A stretch of 55,585 bases of DNA from Eubacterium sp. (GCA_029266335.1 JAQSXC010000015.1:1-55585); one strand, 5' to 3'. Shown: positions 25,912-36,327, numbered from the stretch's first letter. Made by a program: numbers and translations. Notes: a model not told the origin generated them from the letters alone.

Positions 25912-26448
25912 ATGAATTCAATTGAGAGCAACAGAGAACTTGCTGAAAACAAACTCATTCTACTGTATATCATTAATAATATGGAAGCCCCGGTATCGAA
26001 CCTGCTCATAACTAAAATAATACTCGAAAACAAATTAATGAATTATATATTTTTGCAGCAATATCTTGATGAGCTTTGTGATGGTAAGTTTTTGGAAAAA
26101 ATTGATCCTGATGACAAAAAATCATACAGGATTTCATCAGCAGGAAAACAAGGTTTGGATTATTTTATATCATTGATACCTGCAGGTACAAAATCCCGTA
26201 TTGATGAAGCCTTATCCGACTACATAAAACGTATAAGGAATGAAACCAGCATAGTTGCCGACTTTGTAGCAGTAAATGAAAATGAGTATATTACCAATTT
26301 AAAAATTTGTGAAGGCAGTTTTACTTATATTGATCTTAAACTTACAGTAGGAAGCAGAAATGATGCCAGAAAAATATGTAATAACTGGACTAACAATTCC
26401 GAAAAGCTTTATAAAAAGATAATGGCGGCCATAACTGAAGAATCATAG
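25912..26448 (+). CDS. DUF4364 family protein (winged-helix-like)
   Basis: A 178-residue cytoplasmic protein matching the clostridial DUF4364 family: an N-terminal winged-helix-like half (about 10-85; LILLYIINNME, then a recognition-helix region and a basic wing near 65) and a C-terminal half ending in a SEKLYKKIMAAI helix. The fold suggests a transcription regulator, but target and ligand are unknown. GGAGG is 6 bases before the ATG. It stands alone with its own promoter and a bidirectional terminator at 26463-26502. Confidence 0.8.
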   Translation: MNSIESNRELAENKLILLYIINNMEAPVSNLLITKIILENKLMNYIFLQQYLDELCDGKFLEKIDPDDKKSYRISSAGKQGLDYFISLIPAGTKSRIDEALSDYIKRIRNETSIVADFVAVNENEYITNLKICEGSFTYIDLKLTVGSRNDARKICNNWTNNSEKLYKKIMAAITEES

Positions 26449-26462
26449 CACATATTATACAT

Positions 26463-26502
26463 AAAAAAGCAATACTTTGAGCATGCATAGTATTGCTTTT
26501 TT
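26463..26502. terminator. Bidirectional terminator
   Basis: AAAAAAGCAATACT (26463-26476) pairs with AGTATTGCTTTTTT (26489-26502), 14 bp with a 12-nt loop. It ends the plus-strand DUF4364 gene and the convergent minus-strand gene at 26525. Confidence 0.9.
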
Positions 26503-26524
26503 ATAATTGTTGAAAGGCTCCCGG

Positions 26525-26794
26525 CTAAATAATGTGCAAGCCGTGCTTTAAGCCCCTTGCAAAGCATTCCCTGATAAGAAGCTCCAGCTGGTAGCTTACA
26601 ATATCCACTCTCAGACCGGCAATTTTTTTCTTGCCATAATCATCCTTAACATCTGATAAATAAATCTCACTCAATCTCAAGAATTCATATGTTTTTTCAA
26701 CCCTGTTCAGCAGAGTATTATCGCTTACCTTCCTGATATCTTCACTATCTAAATAATCATATTTGTAGTCGTTTAAATTGATTCCTTCTTGCAT
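26525..26794 (-). CDS. Uncharacterised small protein (89 aa)
   Basis: An 89-residue, mainly helical and acidic protein with no membrane segment. I do not recognise its family. Evidence that it is real: GGAGG five bases before the ATG, a terminator placed for its 3' end at 26463-26502, and a composition like its neighbours. Its upstream region is the MITE-like element at 26863-27106, which may have displaced or supplied its promoter. Confidence 0.6.
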   Translation of the reverse strand: MQEGINLNDYKYDYLDSEDIRKVSDNTLLNRVEKTYEFLRLSEIYLSDVKDDYGKKKIAGLRVDIVSYQLELLIRECFARGLKHGLHII

Positions 26795-26862
26795 ACATAC
26801 CTCCGGTAATGCTAATTTCTGAAATACTTATATTATATTCCCAAGAAAATCCTCTATGCACA

Positions 26863-27106
26863 TTTTTTAGTGAACAATCCAATAAGGCAAGCAAATTTTC
26901 TTGTTCGCTATGGGGAGCTACTCTCCACTTCGACGAAATGCTCCGCATTTCTGAGCACCCTCTCTGGACCGGGAAGAGGATTCACCCCTTTCCAAACCCC
27001 GCATATAGGAATTTCTATATTTGATATTTTTTAGTGTACTATTGTAACATTAGCAATGCCAGCACTTATATGGTAAAAAATATATAAATTCCTATACACT
27101 AAAAAA
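26863..27106. repeat. 244-bp MITE-like element with TTTTTTAGTG ends
   Basis: The ends are perfect inverted 10-mers, TTTTTTAGTG (26863-26872) and CACTAAAAAA (27097-27106), with a third copy of the 10-mer inside (27027-27036). The right third folds on itself (TATAGGAATTT near 27005 with AAATTCCTATA near 27086-27096). The middle is GC-richer, with GAAATGC/GCATTTC and GGAG/CTCC hairpins. No reading frame with a ribosome binding site lies inside. It fills most of the 366-bp gap 26795-27160. Alternatively it could be a structured leader of the small gene at 26525. Confidence 0.55.
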
Positions 27107-27160
27107 ACATTTCATTCCCAGGATATGTAATTTGTATGCAAAAGTGACATTATTTTTTTA

Positions 27161-27451
27161 TTACGGTAACTCTATTACCGGGCTCTTTTCCGATTCCCTG
27201 TAGAGAACAAACTTGTTCCCGATTACTTGAACCAGCTCAGCTTCTGTAGATTCAGCCATTTCCTCGGCAACTGTTCTGGTATCACATTCAGCATTTCTGA
27301 GGACGGTTGCCTTGATTAGCTCTCTGGCTTCCAAAGCATCAGAAATCTGTTTGACCATATTATCATTTATTCCGCCTTTTCCGACTTGAAAAATGGGCTG
27401 CAGATTGTTTGCCAGTGACCTTAAATAGCTTCTTTGTTTTCCGGTTAACAT
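27161..27451 (-). CDS. yhbY: YhbY-type CRM-domain RNA-binding protein
   Basis: A 96-residue protein made of one CRM domain: LTGKQRSYLRSLAN at the start, then the diagnostic FQVGKGGI loop near 27 and ELIKATVLRN near 55. YhbY/YqeI proteins bind pre-50S ribosomal particles. GGAGG at the correct distance fixes the ATG at 27451 rather than the frame 15 codons longer, which would overlap obg. It is last in the rplU-prp-rpmA-obg-yhbY run, 28 bp after obg. Confidence 0.92.
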   Translation of the reverse strand: MLTGKQRSYLRSLANNLQPIFQVGKGGINDNMVKQISDALEARELIKATVLRNAECDTRTVAEEMAESTEAELVQVIGNKFVLYRESEKSPVIELP

Positions 27452-27479
27452 ATTATCCTCCATCAAGTGCACAGCGCAC

Positions 27480-28790
<1,311 letters not shown>

Positions 28791-29001
28791 TTACGCCACA
28801 TACTCCATCTCATGCACTTCACGTTTATAAAATATTAATTTAAAATACTTTTTAATATTTCACTGTTTAAAATAAATGAACTGTTAACCAGTTGCATCAA
28901 TTGTGTTTATTATACCCAAGTATAGAAGTAATTAATATAAAAACTTTTTATCTATGGAATTCCCTGGCATCAATTTAATTAACCATACAAAAAAAAACAT
29001 T

Positions 29002-29038
29002 AAAAAAGTAGAAAATGCATATCACATTTCCTACTTTA
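29002..29038 (-). terminator. Terminator after rpmA
   Basis: AAAGTAG-AAAATG (about 29005-29017) pairs with CATTT-CCTACTTT (about 29024-29037) around a short loop; in minus sense it is followed by a T-rich stretch (TTTAATGTTTTTTTTTG). The remaining gap to obg (28758-29001) holds only AT-rich sequence and a small GCGTAAA/TTTACGC palindrome near 28778-28797. Confidence 0.75.
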
Positions 29039-29061
29039 ATAATTATAATGCGATAAATTTC

Positions 29062-29340
29062 TTACTCGGCAACAATCATAACCTGTTTCTTATCTCTGCC
29101 AAGTCTTGCAAACTTAACCTTTCCATCCTTAAGTGCAAACAAGGTATCATCTGAACCTATTCCAACGTTTACGCCAGGATGAATCTTTGTACCTCTTTGA
29201 CGAACAAGAATGTTACCGGCTAATACGAATTGACCGTCAGCCCTCTTAACGCCAAGTCTTTTAGCCGCACTGTCACGACCGTTTCTTGAACTACCAACAC
29301 CTTTTTTATGTGCAAAAAGTTGTAAATTAATCTTTAACAT
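29062..29340 (-). CDS. rpmA: 50S ribosomal protein L27 with cleavable N-terminal extension
   Basis: A 92-residue L27. It begins [13 protein letters not shown]: the residues before AHKKG are the Firmicute-type extension that must be removed after LQLF by the Prp protease so that the L27 tail can reach the peptidyl-transferase centre. The rest is typical ([21 protein letters not shown]). The ATG at 29340 lies just beyond the prp stop, whose last codons hold the GGAGGTG box. It is followed by the terminator at 29002-29038. Confidence 0.97.
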   Translation of the reverse strand: MLKINLQLFAHKKGVGSSRNGRDSAAKRLGVKRADGQFVLAGNILVRQRGTKIHPGVNVGIGSDDTLFALKDGKVKFARLGRDKKQVMIVAE

Positions 29341-29344
29341 GAGA

Positions 29345-29680
29345 TTACACCTCCTCATCCATTACCTTTACATGTTTGGGGTAAGCAAGCTCTATCTGCT
29401 TAAAACCTATCTCGGCAGTAGCCATAATTACTTCGGCATCATGCTTCATTTCAGGCGAAATATCCACGTCGATCGAGCATGTCATAAAACCATGCCTCTC
29501 TTCAAAATAGTCTTTTATCCCGACCAGGTCTCCAAGTGCGCCGGCTGCAGTATACGCAACAGCAGAAACCGCCGCACATACTATATCCCTGCCTTCTTTT
29601 GAAAAACCTGCATGTCCCTTGACAACAAACCTTTTAATATTTCCTGCGTTATCCCTGCATATATTTACATTAACCATCAT
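29345..29680 (-). CDS. prp: Ribosomal-processing cysteine protease Prp
   Basis: A 111-residue cysteine protease (YsxB family) that clips the N-terminal extension of L27. The catalytic dyad is visible: His in VKGHAGF near 22 and Cys in [11 protein letters not shown] near 34. Full length. It is encoded between rplU and rpmA, 10 bp after rplU and 4 bp before rpmA, the standard Firmicute order, next to its substrate. AAGGG precedes the ATG pair at the start. Confidence 0.95.
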   Translation of the reverse strand: MMVNVNICRDNAGNIKRFVVKGHAGFSKEGRDIVCAAVSAVAYTAAGALGDLVGIKDYFEERHGFMTCSIDVDISPEMKHDAEVIMATAEIGFKQIELAYPKHVKVMDEEV

Positions 29681-29690
29681 TCATTAACCC

Positions 29691-30002
29691 TTACGCGTTA
29701 ATCTTTTCAATCTGAACCTTTGTATAAGGCTGTCTGTGACCTTGCTTATTTCTGTAGTTCTTCTTTGCCTTGTATTTGAAAACAATAATCTTTTCACCTT
29801 TTCCATGGCTAAGAACTTTACCACTAACTGTTGCAGCATCCAATATTGGAGCTCCAAAGTTCACTTTACCTTCTTTTGATACAGCAAGAACCTTGTCAAA
29901 AGTAACAGCTGAACCTTCTTCAGCAGCGAGTTTTTCTATGAAAACTACATCGCCTTCCTGAACTTTATACTGTTTTCCACCAGTCAATATAATAGCGTAC
30001 AT
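29691..30002 (-). CDS. rplU: 50S ribosomal protein L21
   Basis: A 103-residue L21, full length: starts [17 protein letters not shown] and ends in the conserved [15 protein letters not shown] block that contacts 23S rRNA. GGAGG is 8 bases before the ATG. It heads rplU-prp-rpmA. Its upstream region (30003-30294) holds the repeat at 30101-30260 and small hairpins near 30040-30070 (CATATCA/TGATATG). An L21 leader is common in Firmicutes, but I cannot confirm one by eye. Confidence 0.97.
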   Translation of the reverse strand: MYAIILTGGKQYKVQEGDVVFIEKLAAEEGSAVTFDKVLAVSKEGKVNFGAPILDAATVSGKVLSHGKGEKIIVFKYKAKKNYRNKQGHRQPYTKVQIEKINA

Positions 30003-30100
30003 GATACACCTCCTACTAACAGTCTCGCCGACTAAATGACGTATTCATATCATGGTGATATGTTCATCACAGGCAATAACCTTATTAAAACCAATAATGG

Positions 30101-30260
30101 GATTATAACGCCTCAGTTCAGAAAAAATTTTTCTGTTGTAGGAAAATTTTCTCCCATCAGCGGCGTTTCAACGAGACGAGGGCTATCCTCATCGTCTGAA
30201 ACCCAAAGCCGACCTCACCACTTATAGAAGCGAGGCACATTTTTATTGGCTCGTTATATT
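30101..30260. repeat. Dispersed inverted-repeat element, copy A
   Basis: One of three related elements in this window. It starts GATTATAACGCC and ends GGCTCGTTATATT, an inverted pair. Inside it has TTCAGAAAAAATTTTTC, TGTAGGAAAATTTTCT and GGCGTTTCAACGAGACG in the same order as copies B and C, then a variable hairpin (GACGAGG/CCTCATCGTC). It lies between rng and rplU. Read on the minus strand, its end gives TATAAT pointing at rplU. No coding capacity. Confidence 0.75.
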
Positions 30261-30294
30261 TGAAAAGCCTTGGCCGAGCGGCTACCGATATATT

Positions 30295-31791
30295 TTAGCA
30301 CAGCAAGGAATCCTTGTCAATCTCTTTAATCCTAAGTCCTCCGGCTTTTAAATCACTAACCGGATAGACCGCTATACTTACACCTGAATTATTTTCATAT
30401 TCCTTTGCAAGCATTTCAGCATGGTTCTCTACAATTGCAGCTACAGAGGTATGTACCTCAACCTTTATTGACTTCGCAGCTGTTGTTTTAAGGTATTCCC
30501 TGATTTCCTTCAATATATTCATGGCATGAGTATCGGTTGTATACACCTTCCCAGTTCCGTCACAGCAGGGACAGTCACAGTTCATTACGGTTGAAAGCTC
30601 CTGTCTTATCTTTTTTCTTGTCATTTCAACCAATCCCAGTCCGGTCATGCCAAGAACAATAGTTTTTGTCCTGTCGCCTTTCAGGCTTATTCTTAAGGAT
30701 TCCAATACCATCTGCTGATGTTCGGCATCATTCATATCGATAAAATCTATAATTACAATTCCGCCAATATCCCGTAGTCTCAGCTGTTTAGCGATTTCCT
30801 TTGTGGCCTCAATATTGGTTTTTAACACTGTTTCCTCAAGATTGTTATCTCCCACAAATTTGCCGGTGTTAACATCTATTACTGTCAGTGCCTCGGTCTT
30901 GTCAATTATGATATAACCTCCGCATTTGAGCCATACCTTTCTAGCAAGAGCTCTTTCTATTTTTGTCTCTATCTGATAGTAATCAAATATGGCATAATCC
31001 TTCTGAAATAATTCAACCCTGTTTTTTAGAACAGGTGAAATCATTTCTACCAGCTCAAGGACTTTGAAGTATTCTTTTTCATTATTGATAATGAATTTAT
31101 CTACGTTCCAGGTAAACAAATCCCTGACCGACCTGTATATAAGGTTGATGTCTTTATGAATACACCTTGGAACAGGGCCGCTATTTTCCGATTGTTTAAT
31201 CCTGGCCCAAAGCTTTGTGAGAAAAGCAACATCCTCTACAAAATCAGACTCTTCCTTCCCCTCCGATACTGTTCTGACTATTAAACCCATATTTTCTGGT
31301 TTAAGCTTTTCAGCTATCTTTTTAAGTTTCTGTCTTTCATTGTCATTTTCAATTCTGCGAGAAATACCGACATAATCGGCATTTGGGAGCAATACCAGAT
31401 TACGTCCGGGAAGGGTTATGTGAGTGGAAACTCTCGGCCCTTTTGTCCCGATTGGTTCCTTGATAACCTGGACTGTTATCTCCTGACCGACTTTTAAAAT
31501 GTCAGCTATATTATACTCTGTATAATCTCGATAAACTTCTATTTCGTCATCGGAATACTCTTTTTGCGGTATTGCATCTCCAACATACAGGAAGGCATTC
31601 TTTTCATAGCCTATGTCTATGAAGGCCGCCTGCATTCCGGGCAGAACACTGCTGACTTTGCCTCTGTATATATTCCCTACAAGGCCCTGGTGATTTGTTC
31701 TCTCAATATGAATTTCAGCAAGTTCTTTATCTTCAAGAATACCAACTCTGATTTCTCCGGGGTTGACGTCCACAATTATTTCGTTAACCAT
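30295..31791 (-). CDS. rng: Ribonuclease G/E family endoribonuclease
   Basis: A 498-residue Rne/Rng-family ribonuclease. An S1-type RNA-binding domain lies at about 35-125 (NIYRGKVSSVLPGMQAAFIDIG), then the RNase H-like and DNase I-like catalytic region with DIGGIVIIDFIDM near 345, and the zinc-link CDCPCCDGTG near 405. Length matches RNase G rather than RNase E, as there is no scaffold tail. GGAGAT precedes the ATG. It follows the DUF2344 gene and repeat copy C and precedes rplU, the usual clostridial order. Likely role: rRNA and mRNA processing. Confidence 0.93.
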   Translation of the reverse strand: MVNEIIVDVNPGEIRVGILEDKELAEIHIERTNHQGLVGNIYRGKVSSVLPGMQAAFIDIGYEKNAFLYVGDAIPQKEYSDDEIEVYRDYTEYNIADILKVGQEITVQVIKEPIGTKGPRVSTHITLPGRNLVLLPNADYVGISRRIENDNERQKLKKIAEKLKPENMGLIVRTVSEGKEESDFVEDVAFLTKLWARIKQSENSGPVPRCIHKDINLIYRSVRDLFTWNVDKFIINNEKEYFKVLELVEMISPVLKNRVELFQKDYAIFDYYQIETKIERALARKVWLKCGGYIIIDKTEALTVIDVNTGKFVGDNNLEETVLKTNIEATKEIAKQLRLRDIGGIVIIDFIDMNDAEHQQMVLESLRISLKGDRTKTIVLGMTGLGLVEMTRKKIRQELSTVMNCDCPCCDGTGKVYTTDTHAMNILKEIREYLKTTAAKSIKVEVHTSVAAIVENHAEMLAKEYENNSGVSIAVYPVSDLKAGGLRIKEIDKDSLLC

Positions 31792-31863
31792 TTAAATCTC
31801 CATTTCCGACGTGGAATCAGTATTATCACACGTTTTCGATTTCGTTAAGCGCTTGGTAAACAC

Positions 31864-31985
31864 ATTATAACGAGGCGGAGAGCATATCCATGGTGACCCT
31901 AAGCACATTTGCCTCGCTGAAACGCATTTAAGGTAATAAAATTTTTCTACAACCTAAAAGTTTTCTATTTAACCTATGCGTTATA
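31864..31985. repeat. Dispersed inverted-repeat element, copy C (reverse orientation)
   Basis: Read on the minus strand it begins TTATAACGCATAGG, then TGTAGAAAAATTTTATTACC, TGCGTTTCAGCGAGGCAAA, and ends CCTCGTTATAATG. These blocks match copies A and B in order and spacing, with a shorter variable part. It starts inside the stop codon of the DUF2344 gene (31981-31983), and its far end gives TATAAT pointing at rng. Confidence 0.75.
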
Positions 31986-32691
31986 AAACCTGAGTATCCA
32001 TGGGCTCCAATAATTCATCCTGAGTCTTGACATAAAGTTTTGACCTGTGAATTCTGTCAATATCAAAGTCAGAAGCTAACATGGCAAACAGGGCTTCCAA
32101 AAGAAGCTCAGGCTTCAAATTGGCCTTACTGCCCGCACTAACCAGCATTGTAAACTTTATTATATTAAGAGCTCCGAAGGGTTGTAACTCGAAAGTCAGG
32201 TCATAAATCATATCCTTGATATTTGTGTCTTTTATACCGCTTTTGGTTTTCTTTTTTACCATGATATCTGCCTGCGAAAGGAATTTAGCGATACCGGACC
32301 TGAGACTTTTATCAGAACATTCCAGCTGCGTGCCTGCAACAACTATATATTCCGAAGCGGCAATTGTAGCCATGATATTCTGCTTTGATTTTCTCGGCTT
32401 TGCTGCTAAAATTTCAAGACCTTGAGGCAGCTGGGCATTAAGCCTTTGGGAAAATTCATCCATTGAGAGACTATCATCTGTAATTTCAAAATCGCCATAT
32501 TCAGCCTCACTGGTAACCCCTACACTGAGCGGCAGTCCGAAAACCATGCCAGGATGCGGATTAAACCCCTGAGAGTAAGCAATAGGCAGCCTGGCTCTTC
32601 TGATGGCACGTTCAAATACCTTCATAAGATCCAGATGCGAAATAAATTTAACTTCTTCACCACGCCTGAATTTAACACGAATATTAACCAA
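31981..32691 (-). CDS. TIGR03936-type (DUF2344) radical-SAM partner protein
   Basis: A 236-residue protein of the DUF2344 family, which accompanies and sometimes fuses to the TIGR03960 radical SAM protein: N-terminal RVKFRRGEEVKFISHLDL and GFNPHPGMVFGLPL are diagnostic. The start is probably TTG at 32691, with GGAGG supplied by the end of the upstream gene; the two genes are joined by a stop/start junction, so translation is coupled. Function unknown, but the constant association with rng, rplU and obg suggests an RNA or ribosome modification. The stop codon overlaps repeat copy C. Confidence 0.88.
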   Translation of the reverse strand: MVNIRVKFRRGEEVKFISHLDLMKVFERAIRRARLPIAYSQGFNPHPGMVFGLPLSVGVTSEAEYGDFEITDDSLSMDEFSQRLNAQLPQGLEILAAKPRKSKQNIMATIAASEYIVVAGTQLECSDKSLRSGIAKFLSQADIMVKKKTKSGIKDTNIKDMIYDLTFELQPFGALNIIKFTMLVSAGSKANLKPELLLEALFAMLASDFDIDRIHRSKLYVKTQDELLEPMDTQVL

Positions 32692-32692
32692 T

Positions 32693-34537
32693 TTAATTAC
32701 CTCCACAAATACCGCTTTTAAAGCCTGCTGCCCCACAGCCTCCGCAGTCTACCCGGCAGTTTGGCGTCACTTTTTCTTCCAGTGCTTTTTTATGTTCAGC
32801 TATCAGATATTTCTTTGACACACCAATATCAACATGATCCCAGGGTAAAACCTCATTATATTCTCTTTTTCTTGTGGCATAGAAATACGGATCAACTCCG
32901 CATTCTTCAAAGGCTTTCATCCAAACATCATATTTGAAATGTTCACCCCATCCATCAAATTTACAACCAGCCGCCCACGCCTTGATCAGAACCTTACAGG
33001 TCCTTCTGTCCCCGCGGGCAAATACTGCTTCCATAAAACTCAGCTTATTCTCGTGATAGTTATATGTTATCTGCCTGGAACGTATTTTGTCCTTCAGACG
33101 CATTTGTTTCTGATTTACATTATCAATGCTGTCCTGAGCTTCCCATTGAAATGGTGTAAAGGCTTTGGGCACAAAAGTTGCAGTGCTCACAGTGACATTC
33201 AGATTCTTTCCCCTCTTTTCCTTAGGAACATTTCTGTATACGTCAGTCACCTTGTAAGCCAGATCAGCGATACCTTCCACATCTTCAATTGTTTCTGTCG
33301 GAAGACCCAGCATAAAGTATAGTTTTACTCCGCTCCAACCCCCATTAAAAGCAAGTGTAACTGCATTCAGAAGGTCATATTCCGTTACACCCTTGTTTAT
33401 AACATCCCTCAGTCTCTGGGTACCTGCTTCAGGAGCAAAGGTAAGTCCGCTTTTACGAACTTTTTGTGCCTTTTCCATCAAATCCAGTGAAAAGGAGTCT
33501 ATTCTCAAGGAAGGAAGCGACAGATTTACCTTTCTCTCTTCCATATCGTCCAACAAACCTGTTGTCAACGGCTCCAGCCCTGTATAATCACTTGTACTTA
33601 ATGAAGTAAGAGAAATCTCTTCATAACCGGTACTTTCCTCAAGCTTTCCGGCCAATTCCAGAAGCCTTTCATGGCTTTTTTCGCGGACAGGTCTGTATAT
33701 AAAGCCTGCCTGGCAGAAACGGCAGCCTCTTGTACATCCCCTGAAAATTTCAAGCATAATTCTGTCGTGAACTATATCGGTATAAGGGACAATTATCTTT
33801 TCAGGGAAATAAACCATATCCATATCTTTTATAATACGCTTCTTTATCTTTGTAGGATAGTGAGGTTTTAAAGGTTGAAAGTTTTTTATGGTACCGTCTT
33901 CATTATAGGTAAATTCATAAAAGGAAGGAACATAAATACCCTCTATTTTCATAATCTCTTCAAGGAAAGCCTGTCTGGGTTTCCCGGTACCCTTCCACTG
34001 TCCGTATACATCCATTACTTCATTTATTATTTCTTCACCCTCACCCATCATGAAGAAATCGACTATATCGGCCAATGGCTCAGGATTGTATGCACATGGA
34101 CCTCCGGCACAGACAAAGGGAGCCTCCCCCTCTCTCTCTTCAGATAAGATTGGAATTCCGGCAAGGTCGAGCATGTTTACTATATTTGAAAAGCTCATTT
34201 CATATTGAAGTGTAAAACCAACAAAATCAAAAGTCTTTATAGGATCTTTTGTCTCAAGAGAATAAAGCGGAATATTATTCTCTCTCATTTTGCTCTCCAT
34301 GTCTGTCCAGGGTGCAAAAACTCTTTCGCAATAGCAATCCTGTCTTTCATTGAGGAGATGATACAATATTTTCATTCCCAGATGGGACATTCCGATTTCA
34401 TAAGTATCGGGGAAGCAAAAAGCAAATCTTATATTAACGCTTTTAGGGTCCTTTATTATACTGTTCCATTCATTACCTGTATATCTTGATGGTTTTTCAA
34501 CACTTTTCAATAATGCATCCGAAAGTTTTATCCCCAT
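32693..34537 (-). CDS. TIGR03960-type radical SAM protein
   Basis: A 614-residue radical SAM enzyme. The N-terminal part (about 20-200) has the B12-binding-like Rossmann region, with GMSHLGMKILYHLLN near 50. The [4Fe-4S] motif CTRGCRFC lies near 270, followed by the SAM-binding barrel (LTSLSTSDY, TFAPEAGTQRLRD). The C-terminus has a cysteine-rich end (CRVDCGGCG...CGG), probably another metal site. Reaction unknown. It is first in the unit with the DUF2344 gene, rng and rplU; a promoter candidate lies at 34796-34824. GGAGAT precedes the ATG. Confidence 0.9.
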   Translation of the reverse strand: MGIKLSDALLKSVEKPSRYTGNEWNSIIKDPKSVNIRFAFCFPDTYEIGMSHLGMKILYHLLNERQDCYCERVFAPWTDMESKMRENNIPLYSLETKDPIKTFDFVGFTLQYEMSFSNIVNMLDLAGIPILSEEREGEAPFVCAGGPCAYNPEPLADIVDFFMMGEGEEIINEVMDVYGQWKGTGKPRQAFLEEIMKIEGIYVPSFYEFTYNEDGTIKNFQPLKPHYPTKIKKRIIKDMDMVYFPEKIIVPYTDIVHDRIMLEIFRGCTRGCRFCQAGFIYRPVREKSHERLLELAGKLEESTGYEEISLTSLSTSDYTGLEPLTTGLLDDMEERKVNLSLPSLRIDSFSLDLMEKAQKVRKSGLTFAPEAGTQRLRDVINKGVTEYDLLNAVTLAFNGGWSGVKLYFMLGLPTETIEDVEGIADLAYKVTDVYRNVPKEKRGKNLNVTVSTATFVPKAFTPFQWEAQDSIDNVNQKQMRLKDKIRSRQITYNYHENKLSFMEAVFARGDRRTCKVLIKAWAAGCKFDGWGEHFKYDVWMKAFEECGVDPYFYATRKREYNEVLPWDHVDIGVSKKYLIAEHKKALEEKVTPNCRVDCGGCGAAGFKSGICGGN

Positions 34538-34795
34538 TTTATCTCCAATTCCGCAACGGAATAAATGAATTACCCCTTTTCAGAATTGGGATAAAATCGA
34601 TTTATTACCCGTACCACAAATAAGTTTATATATCTAATTTTTTTAAATTCAATTAATCAAAAAGCCAAAAAAAAAGAACAACATACAGGCATTTTGTCCT
34701 TGACGAAAATCATCTCGCCAAATACGGTGTTTATTGTTTAATCATGCCTAATTCCTTTTAAGTACAAAAATGTATTCTAACTATTGCCAGAATTT

Positions 34796-34824
34796 ATTAT
34801 AGCAGAACAAACCTAATATGATAA
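34796..34824 (-). promoter_or_regulatory. Candidate promoter of the radical-SAM/rng/rplU block
   Basis: Minus-sense TTATCA (34824-34819), 17-bp spacer, perfect TATAAT (34801-34796), leaving a leader of about 250 nt to the ATG at 34537. The rest of this 339-bp gap (34538-34876) shows no gene or clear terminator, only AT-rich sequence with an A-run at 34668-34676. Confidence 0.55.
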
Positions 34825-34876
34825 TACAATTTTTTCAAACAGACTAAATATTACAATATATAATATACCCTATATT

Positions 34877-35159
34877 TTGTTTTTAAAATCAAATACGGTT
34901 GAAATCAAGTCTGACATTACTGTCTGGCACGCATACGTATGTATTATCAGCTTATTTTATCCGTATGTCAAGCGTTTACAAACAGTTGCAAGCATAAATA
35001 GAAAGGGGCATCAATATGCTAACGCCTTAATGGAGTCATATTTTCCGACAATTAAAAGAGAGCTTATTCAGGATACTAATTTGAAACACCCGAACAAGCT
35101 CAGAAGGAAATCTTTAAATATATTAAAATTACTTTACAACTATTTTGGAGCTTTCCGGC
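34877..35159 (+). pseudogene. Remnant of an IS3-family transposase (OrfB C-terminus)
   Basis: The plus-strand frame encodes, at about 34997-35146, a segment like the end of IS3-family OrfB: RKGHQYANALMESYFPTIKREL, corresponding to the usual 'RKGNCYDNA-MESFF-LK-E' block with the last Glu of the DDE triad, then YNYF. A few residues before it (SDIT) may match the DDE-domain start, but the rest is missing. No OrfA, terminal repeats or ribosome binding site are seen. It abuts the RpiR gene's 3' end. Confidence 0.65.
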
Positions 35160-36005
35160 TTAAAGCTTATATTCGGAAAGAATCTTCTCAGGCTTATCTG
35201 CACTATTTGCAATTATTTTTTCTTCATTTGTGACAAAGTGTAGCAAAGCATCTATCACAACTGTTTCGTTCAACCGGGAATAGCCCTTGTAATAATCAAA
35301 TGCCTGTCCCGAAACATTTGATAATAAAACACAATCTGACAATTTTGAGACCGGTGAATATTCTGCCCCAGTAATGGCAATAACCTTAAGTCCCTTTTCC
35401 TTTGCAAGCTCCAAGGCTTGCACTACCTGTTTGGATTCACCCGACCTGGAAATTGCTACGACAATGTCATCAGAATCGGCAAGATTTACATAGTTCATCC
35501 AATATTCAGGAATCATACTGGATGTGCACTTAACGCCAAGGCGTCCCAGCCTGAAATCCATATACATTGCAAGTGGGCTTGTATTACCGACTGCAACAAT
35601 ATGAACCTGTCTGCTGGTTTTTATCAGGTTCGCACATTCCAATAATTTGTCTTGCTCCAAATTTTTGCCTATTGCCAGTATACGGGAAGAAAAAGACTGG
35701 AATAAACCGCTGACAGTATCCATCTTAATATTCTCCATATCAACATCCCATACCTGTTTACGCCCTAAATCTCTTGATAAATCAATCCTCAACTGGTAGT
35801 AACCCTGATAACCTATGTGTTTGCACATTCTTATGACAGTGGCGTCACTTACACCGCTGTAGTTTGCCAACTCTGACACGTTAGCATTTACTGCTTTTTC
35901 AGGATTTTCAAGAATGAAATCCGCCACTTTCTTTTCTGCATGAAATATATTATTATAATTTTCTTTAATGGTTTCTATTACTGTCATTCCTTGATTAGTC
36001 TCCAT
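35160..36005 (-). CDS. RpiR-family transcription regulator (HTH + SIS)
   Basis: A 281-residue sugar-phosphate-responsive regulator. The N-terminal HTH_6 domain (about 1-75) has VSELANYSGVSDATVIRMCKHIGYQGY, and the SIS domain (about 105-250) has IVAVGNTSPLAMYMDFRL and DIVVAISRSGESKQVV, where the phosphosugar binds. GGGGGG precedes the ATG. It is downstream of the sugar operon on the same strand, separated by a terminator and 320 bp, so it is probably transcribed on its own and regulates that operon (inference). Confidence 0.9.
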   Translation of the reverse strand: METNQGMTVIETIKENYNNIFHAEKKVADFILENPEKAVNANVSELANYSGVSDATVIRMCKHIGYQGYYQLRIDLSRDLGRKQVWDVDMENIKMDTVSGLFQSFSSRILAIGKNLEQDKLLECANLIKTSRQVHIVAVGNTSPLAMYMDFRLGRLGVKCTSSMIPEYWMNYVNLADSDDIVVAISRSGESKQVVQALELAKEKGLKVIAITGAEYSPVSKLSDCVLLSNVSGQAFDYYKGYSRLNETVVIDALLHFVTNEEKIIANSADKPEKILSEYKL

Positions 36006-36271
36006 ATTTTTTCTCGTCCCCCCTAACTTAATTTCAAATAATTTAAAATTAATGTCTTCTGGTAATTGAAGATATTATATAGTAATTTTACTGATTTGGT
36101 ACTTTATTTAATTTCAGCTATAAAATAATATATCATATAAACCAGAAATAAAAGTACCCTTAATTTTGAGAAATTTTAATAAATTGGTAAATGCCATTTT
36201 CTCCGATAATTAATATTTGTATGTTAAAACCTCTAATACCAGTAATAAGGAGTCCAAGTAAACCTAAATGT

Positions 36272-36317
36272 AAAAGCAGAAGGATTTCGAATGTACATCC
36301 GAATACCTTCTGTTTTT
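36272..36317 (-). terminator. Terminator of the sugar operon
   Basis: AAAAGCAGAAGG (36272-36283) pairs with CCTTCTGTTTTT (36306-36317), with further partial pairing inside (TTTCG/CGAA). Minus-sense Ts follow. It lies just after the kinase stop at 36328. The rest of 36006-36271 is AT-rich, with no further feature seen. Confidence 0.8.
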
Positions 36318-36327
36318 ACTCATCATA

